Shown piece by piece: positions 10,001 to 16,222 of a stretch of DNA of 64,000 nucleotides. This DNA comes from Bacteroidetes bacterium UBA5697 (GTDB lineage Bacteria > Bacteroidota > Bacteroidia > B-17B0 > Aurantibacillaceae). Below the pieces are notes generated by a model. It saw only the letters and a program-made list of their open reading frames with translations. It did no database searches and was not told the DNA's origin. The stretch lies in the NCBI GenBank assembly GCA_002420145.1, contig DIHL01000041.1:1-64000 (forward strand), in the 5' to 3' direction. The first letter of the stretch is position 1, and every line of letters begins with the position of its first letter. The position numbers were made by a program, and so were the translations under genes.

Positions 10001-10298
10001 TCCTCTGCGTTCCGACTTTATTCAAAATTTCCAAATCATTGGATTTGGAGATTTAGGAATGGCTTGGTATGATTTTAATCCATATAGCGATGAAAATGTT
10101 TTAAATAAAAATGTGTTTGCAGGTAATCCAGTAACTCTAACTATCTATAATCAAAAGGAACCAATTGTTGGAGGTTATGGATTTGGATTACGTTCACGTT
10201 TATTAGGATATTTTATCCGTGTTGATTTTGCTTGGGGTGTAGATGATAAAAAAGTTCAAAAAGGAATGACTTATTTGTCTTTAACTACCGATTTCTAG
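7011..10298 (+). CDS. Large TolB-like propeller/outer-membrane protein
   Basis: 1095 residues with a signal peptide (MKWLFSLFFIVLCIKTTYA). Residues about 40-280 look like a peptidase-MA-type domain: LPDWFKTGLVSYISEGW is the conserved segment after the active site, but where a HExxH zinc motif is expected I see AELMVDQ, so catalysis is probably lost. A central beta-propeller follows, with PD40-type repeats (SPDGQKIGYATNELGQYKVW and FSHDGKRMVMSAVKKGKGQ). A linker rich in Lys, Thr and Pro precedes a C-terminal beta-barrel-like region ending in TTDF. Similar Bacteroidota proteins are often labelled TolB. Likely anchored in the outer membrane. The next gene starts 6 bp later. Confidence 0.8.
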   Translation: MKWLFSLFFIVLCIKTTYAQFYYGSQLEFGKNRMQYQTFNWTYFDFERFRVYLYEGGQEIARYAATSVDRQLPIMEKRMDFQLDDKIDVIVYNNQNDFKQSNIGLATEENGNIGGVTRIIGDKIFIYFTGSHADLDKQIRAALAELMVDQMMYGGRTRDVVRNSTLLTLPDWFKTGLVSYISEGWNSSIDNRVMDAIQNDKFNKFNQLTGKEAALAGHAMWYYVAEEYGEAVIPNLLYMTKVSRNPNNAFLYVLGLSVQNMTVEFTNKMAKRYFDYRDSTRKNPVVETVLKKQKKSRHYYQLKVSPDGQKIGYATNELGQYKVWVNTIGEKKSKRLIKLNPKLERIEDNTYPLIAWHPNNTVMAMIYERKNVLKLFTYDTDSKEKNKRNVTGFEKINSYAFSHDGKRMVMSAVKKGKGQSDIFIYTLNSGGVEQITNDSWDDNNPVFVDNSKGILFESNRTHDTIKANEDAKMYLKFSKNNDVFYYNAVTKSNLLYRVTNTPDVNEINPQEYSKGVIAFLSEANGVYNRYIGVLDSSIAFVDTTEHYRYFYNSKPVTNYQKNIQEHHINARYTKYAEIIIDNFKEKLIVAPLVMPADLKPVKLNNTWFKATPRNNLSDPDKIIITNPVRRDEDLGPKKTDTTAKPNDGIDFENYDLKGEKKKETPKEATPVDGSTKDLAVKNPQDAAVNSSGELKFPIQQNYYTNFKTDQVVSQLDNSFLGTNYQRFAGGGSPVYLNPGLNLLFKIGLSDLFEDKRIVAGFRISGTLDNEYLLSWENRIRKVDRQFVLHRQSFLKVNGYAGLSKIQTHDARYTWKIPFSEVSATKLSLMYRNDRTVFASVSNESLPKRNVYDNYGGAKVEYIFDNTRKRGLNLFNGTRFKLWAEYWRLVKEEQHDLLTFGFDYRHYQKIHRDLIWANRIAGASSQGKDRLIYYLGGVDSWLNPQFDRTINIVKPEQYQFQTLATNMRGFKQNIRNGNNFVVWNSEIRWPIFKYLINRPLRSDFIQNFQIIGFGDLGMAWYDFNPYSDENVLNKNVFAGNPVTLTIYNQKEPIVGGYGFGLRSRLLGYFIRVDFAWGVDDKKVQKGMTYLSLTTDF

Positions 10299-10304
10299 AA
10301 ACAA

Positions 10305-10691
10305 ATGGAAAATAAAAAACCAATGACATTACAAACTCTTTTGATTTTATTAGCGGTTGGTTTAGCGGCTGGATTTTTAAGTGGCATGGTTGGTATTGGA
10401 GGCGGAATCATCATTGTGCCTGTATTAGTTTATTTTTTAGGCTTTACCCAACATCAAGCGCAAGGCACTACCTTATTTATGTTTTTATTACCAATAGGAA
10501 TTTTAGGAGTCATGAATTATCATAAACAAGGTTATGTAGATTACAAAACAGCTTTAATAATTTGTACAACTTTTGTTTTTGGAAGTTATTTTGGGAGCAA
10601 ACTATCTATTTCTTTAGATCAAAAAACAGTGAAACAAATTTTTGGCGCCATTATTATTTTGTTAGGCGCTAAGATGTTGTTTTGGAAATAA
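10305..10691 (+). CDS. Half-size TauE/SafE (TSUP) permease
   Basis: 128 residues with about four membrane helices. The family signature is near the N-terminus: AGFLSGMVGIGGGIIIVPVL, followed by GFTQHQAQGTTLF. Full TauE/SafE proteins have two such repeats in about 250 residues; this is one repeat and would need to dimerise. Members export or import sulfur-containing or organic anions; the substrate here is unknown. The gene begins 6 bp after the TolB-like gene and is probably translated from the same mRNA. It converges with the UPF0316 gene 3 bp later, and no terminator hairpin is visible between them. Confidence 0.88.
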   Translation: MENKKPMTLQTLLILLAVGLAAGFLSGMVGIGGGIIIVPVLVYFLGFTQHQAQGTTLFMFLLPIGILGVMNYHKQGYVDYKTALIICTTFVFGSYFGSKLSISLDQKTVKQIFGAIIILLGAKMLFWK

Positions 10692-10694
10692 TAT

Positions 10695-11270
10695 CTATTT
10701 CCCTTTTCTAATCGTAAATAACCTGCCCACCGCTGAGGTTTTTCCATCATCAGTAAATACACCATGTTCTGAACCTTTTACGTCTTCTATCGAATAAAAG
10801 GCGTTTGGTGTAAGAGTGTTGATTAAAGCAATTACTTCTGCTTTATCAGTTCTTTTAACGATAGTAAAAATCAATTTCACTGGCCCCATTGCTCCCTGAC
10901 CATCAACAATAGTGATTCCTTGATTTCTGTTTTTTAAAGCATCTGTTAACGGCGAAATATCTTCATTGCTGATGATTCTAATAATTTGAGCACCCATTGC
11001 TAAACGTTCTTCAATATACATTCCTAAATAGGTTCCTGCGCTAAACCCAGCTGCCCAAGCAATAAAACAAGCCAAATTATCTAAATGACTAAATACTTGT
11101 CGCATGGCTACCAACCAAATTAATACCTCAAAGAAACCAAGAATAGGCACTATTTTTTTAAAGCCTTTGGATATGAAGATGTGGCGAAGTGTTGCCATGG
11201 TCACATCACCTAATCTCGAAATAAAGATAAGAATGGGTAATATAATCCAGCTGAAATAATCGAATTCCAT
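10695..11270 (-). CDS. UPF0316 / DUF2179 membrane protein
   Basis: 191 residues from the ATG at 11270, chosen because MEFDYFSWIILPILIFISRL matches the family N-terminus; an in-frame ATG six codons earlier (11288) is possible. Three membrane helices make up the first 100 residues (DUF5698-type). The soluble C-terminus is a DUF2179 domain (GITIVDGQGAMGPVKLIF) that may bind a ligand or nucleotide. Integral inner-membrane protein of unknown function, widespread in bacteria (YebE-like). Monocistronic in this context, divergent from the AsmA-like gene. Confidence 0.9.
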   Translation of the reverse strand: MEFDYFSWIILPILIFISRLGDVTMATLRHIFISKGFKKIVPILGFFEVLIWLVAMRQVFSHLDNLACFIAWAAGFSAGTYLGMYIEERLAMGAQIIRIISNEDISPLTDALKNRNQGITIVDGQGAMGPVKLIFTIVKRTDKAEVIALINTLTPNAFYSIEDVKGSEHGVFTDDGKTSAVGRLFTIRKGK

Positions 11271-11408
11271 GTGATAAATCTGAATCATAAAATTACTTGT
11301 ACTTTATCTCTTATCGCTTCGTTATACTATAAATTATTAATAATCTATTGTTTATACAATACTTTAATTTGGCAAAAATTAACAAGCAATAAAGCAGAAA
11401 TTTAGACT

Positions 11409-14027
11409 ATCGAAACAAGTCGCGAACATACAGAACTACCTATTCCAGAAAAGAAAAAAAGCTTCTGGAGATTTCTAAAACGTTTAATTATTACGTTGGT
11501 AGTTTCTATAATTGCTATCATCGGTATTAGTGTTTCTTTAGTGTTTATATATGAAGAAGAGGTGGTTAATTTAATCATCAAAGAATTAAACAAACATTTA
11601 AAAACCGAAGTTCGCATTGACCCTAAAAATATCGATTTAACCATTATTAAATCATTCCCAGATTGCGCCTTAGAATTTAAGGAATTAACGGCAATGGATG
11701 CTAAAGAATTTAAATCAGATGATACCTTACTATATGCAAAGCGATTGTCATTAGCATTTAATATTAAAGATTTATTTAATAAAAACTACACCATCAAAAA
11801 AATAGAACTTGAAAATGCACAATGCCATTTAAAAGTCGACAAAAAAGGAAATGCTAATTACTTTGTATGGAAATCAGATAGTGGCAGCACTGGAAGTGAT
11901 AGTTTGAAATTTGCATTAGAAAAAATTAGTTTGAAGAATGTAGATGTATCATTAAAAGATAGTAAACATAAAATTAAATTAAATACCTCTGTGAAGGAGT
12001 TGAATTTTAAAGGCAAATTTAATGAGGATAATTATACTTTAATATCTGATGGTAGTGCGTATGTCAATCTGTTTCAGGTAGAGAAGATAAAATACGTTCA
12101 AAATAAAAATGTAAAATTTGACATCGAGTTTGATGTATCAGGCTCTACATATACCATTCGAAAATCAGAAACTTCTATCAATTATACTCAATTGGTTAGT
12201 AATGGAGCTTTTGTAATTAAGGATAGCCTTCAATCTTTAGATATTAATTTTAATGGAAAGAATTTAGACATTGCATCCACTTTATCATTATTGCCTGAGA
12301 AATTTCAAAATCAAATTCATGATTACGAAAGTGACGGAGAATTTTATGCTTCTGGCGAATGTCATTATAAAAACGGACAACCATTTATTTTAAAATCTGA
12401 TTTTGGAATAAAAAAAGCAACGATTACTTACAAAGAAAAAAACACCACCTTAACCAATGTGAATTTGTTGGGCAATATTACAGTGAATGAGAATAGAAGT
12501 AATCTAACACTTAAAAATATTTCAGCCAATTTAAATAATAATAATTTTACGGGCGATATAGAGTTAACTAACTTCAAAGATCCTTATTTAAAACTAAAAT
12601 TAGCAGCTAATACTAAATTAGAAGAATTGATTGCGTTTTATCCAATTGACACATTAGAGAATTTGAGCGGTTCTATTAATATGAATGCAGAAATAGAAGG
12701 CTTGGTTAGTGAGATGAAAACAAATGCTTATAGTCCAAGTATTAAAGCAAGTGGTAATGCAGTGATTACAGATTTAAAAGCAACGTTTAAGCAAACAGAT
12801 AAACACATTAATATTCCTGGAGGAAAATTAGAATTAAACAACAGGCACTTAAATGTATATGGACTACAATTAATTAGAGGAAATTCGGATGTGATGTTAG
12901 TTGGAGAGTTGCCAAATTTCTTGAGTTATTTATTTGACCCTAAGGAACCATTAACCATAGTTGCTCACGTAACAAGCGACAAAATTGAATTAGAAGATTT
13001 TTTATTTGGAGCTGGAAAATCGAGTGAAAATGCCTCAATTAATATACCTAATAACTTAGATTTTAATGTGTCGGTTGATGTAGCTCATTTGACCTTTGGT
13101 AAGTTTGTGGCAGACAATATCAAAGGAAACATGTTGTTAAAGAATCAAAAAGTAGCGTTAAAAGATTTAAGCTTAAATGTAACTGATGGAGAGGTAAAAC
13201 TAAACATTTTTGCTGATGCTAGCGGAGATAATTTAAAAGTATCTGCTGATTGTGATTTAAACAAATTAAATATTCAAAAATTATTTTCTCAATTAAATAA
13301 TTTTGGACAAGCAACAATTAAAGATGATAATTTAAAAGGTTTTGTAACGGCTAATATTGATTTTACTGGTACCTGGGATAAAAAACTAAAAGTAGATTTA
13401 AACAGCATTAATTTAACCAGTAGTATCTTAATAGAAAGAGGTGAGTTAATAGGATTTAAACCATTGGAGAGTTTGGCCAAATATATTGATGTTAACGAAT
13501 TAAAACATATTAAATTTTCTACCTTACAAAGTGCGGTTGAAATCAAAAACAGAGTTATTACGATTCCTAGAACGTCTATTAAATCAAATGCCATTAATAT
13601 GGAGCTATGGGGTAAACATGGTTTTGATAATGTGATAGATTATCATATTCAATTATTATTAAGCGAAATTATTGCTAAGAGACCTAAGAAGAATAAAGAT
13701 TTTGACGAAGAATTATCATTAGTAGAAAATGACCCAGAAAACAGACGTTCTGTATTTATAGTAATGACAGGGCCAATTGATAATCCTACCATTAAGTATG
13801 ATAGAAAAGGCGCTAAGGAAAAAATAAAACAAGATATCAAACAAGAAAAGCAAAACTTAAAACAAATATTAAAAGAAGAATTTGGCTTCTTTAAAAAAGA
13901 CAGTATCAAAGTAAAAGAAACTCAAAAAGCGAATCAAAATTTTCAAATACAAGTTGGCGAAGAAAAACCAAAAGCTAATAAACCTCTTCAGCCTAAAAAG
14001 AAAGAAGAAGAGGACGATGATTTTTAG
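11409..14027 (+). CDS. AsmA family protein with non-ATG start
   Basis: About 873 residues if translation begins at the ATC at 11409. One membrane helix (LIITLVVSIIAIIGISVSLVF) is followed by a long periplasmic repeat of beta-strands with the AsmA-type start VRIDPKNIDLTIIKSFPDC and a C-terminal AsmA_2-like part (GELIGFKPLESLAKYIDVNE). The tail is highly charged. Such proteins are thought to bridge inner and outer membrane and carry lipids. The frame is open back to a TAG at 11403 but has no ATG; the only conventional alternative is TTG at 11496, which would remove the positively charged cytoplasmic segment EKKKSFWRFLKR. The paralogue at 63611 has an ATG and a similar cytoplasmic segment, which supports the longer form. 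Confidence 0.85.
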   Translation: METSREHTELPIPEKKKSFWRFLKRLIITLVVSIIAIIGISVSLVFIYEEEVVNLIIKELNKHLKTEVRIDPKNIDLTIIKSFPDCALEFKELTAMDAKEFKSDDTLLYAKRLSLAFNIKDLFNKNYTIKKIELENAQCHLKVDKKGNANYFVWKSDSGSTGSDSLKFALEKISLKNVDVSLKDSKHKIKLNTSVKELNFKGKFNEDNYTLISDGSAYVNLFQVEKIKYVQNKNVKFDIEFDVSGSTYTIRKSETSINYTQLVSNGAFVIKDSLQSLDINFNGKNLDIASTLSLLPEKFQNQIHDYESDGEFYASGECHYKNGQPFILKSDFGIKKATITYKEKNTTLTNVNLLGNITVNENRSNLTLKNISANLNNNNFTGDIELTNFKDPYLKLKLAANTKLEELIAFYPIDTLENLSGSINMNAEIEGLVSEMKTNAYSPSIKASGNAVITDLKATFKQTDKHINIPGGKLELNNRHLNVYGLQLIRGNSDVMLVGELPNFLSYLFDPKEPLTIVAHVTSDKIELEDFLFGAGKSSENASINIPNNLDFNVSVDVAHLTFGKFVADNIKGNMLLKNQKVALKDLSLNVTDGEVKLNIFADASGDNLKVSADCDLNKLNIQKLFSQLNNFGQATIKDDNLKGFVTANIDFTGTWDKKLKVDLNSINLTSSILIERGELIGFKPLESLAKYIDVNELKHIKFSTLQSAVEIKNRVITIPRTSIKSNAINMELWGKHGFDNVIDYHIQLLLSEIIAKRPKKNKDFDEELSLVENDPENRRSVFIVMTGPIDNPTIKYDRKGAKEKIKQDIKQEKQNLKQILKEEFGFFKKDSIKVKETQKANQNFQIQVGEEKPKANKPLQPKKKEEEDDDF

Positions 14028-14044
14028 AAATGGTCAACAACAAG

Positions 14045-14103
14045 CTTGTCAATTCGAGCTGTCACACTGAGCGGAGTCGAAGTGGTAGTCGAGAAGCGAA
14101 GGG
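14045..14103. repeat. Bacteroidota-type intergenic repeat
   Basis: Contains GTCACACTGAGCGGAGTCGA and a following GTAGTCGAGAAGCGAAGG, a motif set found scattered between genes in Bacteroidota. Related sequence appears near 26262 and 55779. It creates a spurious ORF in the + strand. Confidence 0.6.
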
Positions 14104-14143
14104 CGAGAACAAAAATAATTATCTAATTATTCCATTTTTTCAC

Positions 14144-14151
14144 TACATTTA
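14144..14151 (+). promoter_or_regulatory. Possible -7 box of the isoaspartyl peptidase gene
   Basis: TACATTTA, 20 nt before the ATG, fits TANNTTT(G/A). No reliable -33 element was identified. Confidence 0.3.
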
Positions 14152-14171
14152 TTTATCTAAATTAAAATCAC

Positions 14172-15113
14172 ATGCAACAATATGCAATTGCAATACATGG
14201 AGGAGCTGGTACTATTTTACAAAGTACGATGACTCCCGAAAAAGAATTGGCTTATAAAAATGGATTACAAGATGCCATTGAAGCAGGTGAAAGTATTTTA
14301 AAAAGTGGAGGTTCCGCATTTGATGCGGTTGAAACTGCAATTATTCAACTAGAAAATAATCCTTTGTTTAATGCAGGCAAAGGCGCTGTATTCACAAATA
14401 CTGGCACACATGAAATGGATGCTTCTATTATGAACGGAAAAGATTTAATGGCAGGAGCTATTGCAGGTGTACAAGAGGTCAAAAATCCAATTTCACTTGC
14501 AAGAGCGGTGATGGAGCAATCAGAACACGTTTTATTGACGGGTAATGGCGCCATGGATTTTGCTAAAAAAGTAAATGCTCAATTTGAAAACGAAGAATAC
14601 TTTTTTGTGCAACTACGTTACGATCAGTTACAACAAGCCAAGCAATCTAATAGTATGATATTAGATCATACAGAAGATAAAATTGAACACGGCGAAAAGA
14701 AATTTGGAACGGTTGGTTGCGTGGCATTAGATTTACAAGGCAATTTAGCTGCTGGTACTTCAACAGGCGGCATGACTAACAAAAAATTTGGCAGAGTGGG
14801 TGATAGTTCTATTATTGGCGCTGGGACATACGCAAACAATAATACTTGTGCTATTTCTTGTACGGGGCATGGTGAATTGTTTATTCGCTCGGTTGTAGCT
14901 TACGATATTTCTTGTTTAATGGAATATAAAAATTTATCATTAAAAGAAGCCTGTGATATTGTAGTAATGGATAAGCTCGTAAAGATTGGTGGCGAGGGCG
15001 GTTTAATTGCTTTAGATGCCAAAGGAAATATTGTATTACCATTTAATTCAGAAGGCATGTATCGCGCTAGTAAAAAACAAAACGAAGATATATTTATTGG
15101 AATTTATAAATAA
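14172..15113 (+). CDS. iaaA: Isoaspartyl peptidase / type 2 L-asparaginase
   Basis: 313 residues, an N-terminal nucleophile (Ntn) hydrolase. IAIHGGAGTI opens the protein as in the family. The autocatalytic cleavage site and nucleophile are at KFG-Thr180 (GTVGCVALD). Substrate-pocket segments GTSTGGMTNKKFGRVGDS and CTGHGE follow. It should be made as a precursor that splits into alpha and beta chains. It hydrolyses beta-aspartyl dipeptides and asparagine; beside cphB and cphA its likely job is to split beta-Asp-Arg released from cyanophycin. No signal peptide. It converges with cphB across a shared terminator. Confidence 0.95.
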   Translation: MQQYAIAIHGGAGTILQSTMTPEKELAYKNGLQDAIEAGESILKSGGSAFDAVETAIIQLENNPLFNAGKGAVFTNTGTHEMDASIMNGKDLMAGAIAGVQEVKNPISLARAVMEQSEHVLLTGNGAMDFAKKVNAQFENEEYFFVQLRYDQLQQAKQSNSMILDHTEDKIEHGEKKFGTVGCVALDLQGNLAAGTSTGGMTNKKFGRVGDSSIIGAGTYANNNTCAISCTGHGELFIRSVVAYDISCLMEYKNLSLKEACDIVVMDKLVKIGGEGGLIALDAKGNIVLPFNSEGMYRASKKQNEDIFIGIYK

Positions 15114-15134
15114 GTTCAACTAAATCATTAATAA

Positions 15135-15166
15135 AAAAACGGCTATCAGATTTGATAGCCGTTTTT
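15135..15166. terminator. Bidirectional terminator, iaaA/cphB
   Basis: Stem AAAAACGGCTATCA paired with TGATAGCCGTTTTT around a GATT loop, with A/T tracts on both sides, between the convergent genes. Confidence 0.9.
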
Positions 15167-15194
15167 AGTTTGATATATAAATTTGATTTTACTT

Positions 15195-16067
15195 TTAAAC
15201 AGCAAAATCGCTTGGCTTATGAATCGTTAATTTTTTGTTTTTCAAATCATAATGATCTCCTAAGGCCATCACGTGTACAATTAAATTATCAATCGATACA
15301 GGCGCTCCCATTTCCACATCACTCATACTTGTATGACGCATGTGTGTGGCATCCACTAACATAATTAATCCAGAACCAACAGCTTCCATATTATTTCCAT
15401 CTGTAATTAATAAGCCTGCGTCTTCGCCTAAACCAACTCCTAAATTAATAGGGTTGCTGGCGCAAGCATATAACAAACGTCCAATACGTCCGCGTTGTAC
15501 AAAGTGCGTATCAATAATCACGTTATTAATAAATCCTAAACCGCCAGTAATTTTCACTTCGCCTTTATGTAAAGCTTCACTACTACTACCTTGGTAAATC
15601 ATATTATTTGAGCTTGCCGCAGCTCCTGCCGAAGTCCCTGAAATTAAAAAATCTTCGTTTTGGTATTTGTCTAAAAGCAAATGATGAAAAGTAGTTCCTC
15701 CAAAAATAGCGGTTAAACGTAGTTGGTCACCTCCTGTAAACATAACCACATTGGCGTTTTTTAAACGCTCTAAACACTCCTCCGAGTTAGCTTCTTCACG
15801 AGTTTTAATATTTAAAACACCAACGTTTGCAACTTGTAATTGAGCAAATGCTTTTACATACTCCGCACCAACTTCCTCTGGAATACTTGATGCAGTTGTG
15901 ATAATTTCAATGCGAGACTCGCTATTTTTAATAGATTCAGTAGTGATTCGTTTTAAAATTCCTTTTTCAAAAAACTTTAAACTTCTCTTTAAGTCGGTTT
16001 CACTTTCCGAAAAACTACCTCTATCTACTGAGCCACCAATGATGACTAATTTTCCTTTTGGATTCAT
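15195..16067 (-). CDS. cphB: Cyanophycinase (peptidase S51)
   Basis: 290 residues, typical for cyanophycinase. The S51 nucleophile elbow GTSAGA places the catalytic Ser at 146, and IDTHFVQRGRIGRL contains the family His/Arg region. The start MNPKGKLVIIGGSVDRG matches family members. The enzyme cuts the multi-L-arginyl-poly-L-aspartate polymer to beta-Asp-Arg dipeptides. It lies between the isoaspartyl peptidase (convergent) and cyanophycin synthetase (divergent), so the breakdown and synthesis genes share the intergenic region 16068-16222. No signal peptide, so it acts on intracellular granules. Confidence 0.95.
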   Translation of the reverse strand: MNPKGKLVIIGGSVDRGSFSESETDLKRSLKFFEKGILKRITTESIKNSESRIEIITTASSIPEEVGAEYVKAFAQLQVANVGVLNIKTREEANSEECLERLKNANVVMFTGGDQLRLTAIFGGTTFHHLLLDKYQNEDFLISGTSAGAAASSNNMIYQGSSSEALHKGEVKITGGLGFINNVIIDTHFVQRGRIGRLLYACASNPINLGVGLGEDAGLLITDGNNMEAVGSGLIMLVDATHMRHTSMSDVEMGAPVSIDNLIVHVMALGDHYDLKNKKLTIHKPSDFAV

Positions 16068-16176
16068 AAACTAAATTTCATGTAAAACTATCGTAAAAGA
16101 GCGACAATTAATCGAATTTCTGGATAGTTTATACCATTATTTTGAACAATAAATAGTTTATATAAAAAACATGACT

Positions 16177-16184
16177 TATATTTA
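16177..16184 (+). promoter_or_regulatory. Possible -7 box of cphA
   Basis: TATATTTA lies 38 nt before the cphA ATG in the divergent cphB/cphA spacer. Weak evidence in AT-rich DNA. Confidence 0.25.
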
Positions 16185-16222
16185 ATAAAAACACAATCCT
16201 ATTCACAATTAATTGCATTTAA

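Noticed and set aside
14030..14257. 75-residue ORF
   Set aside because: It arises from an intergenic repeat and overlaps the start of the isoaspartyl peptidase gene in another frame.
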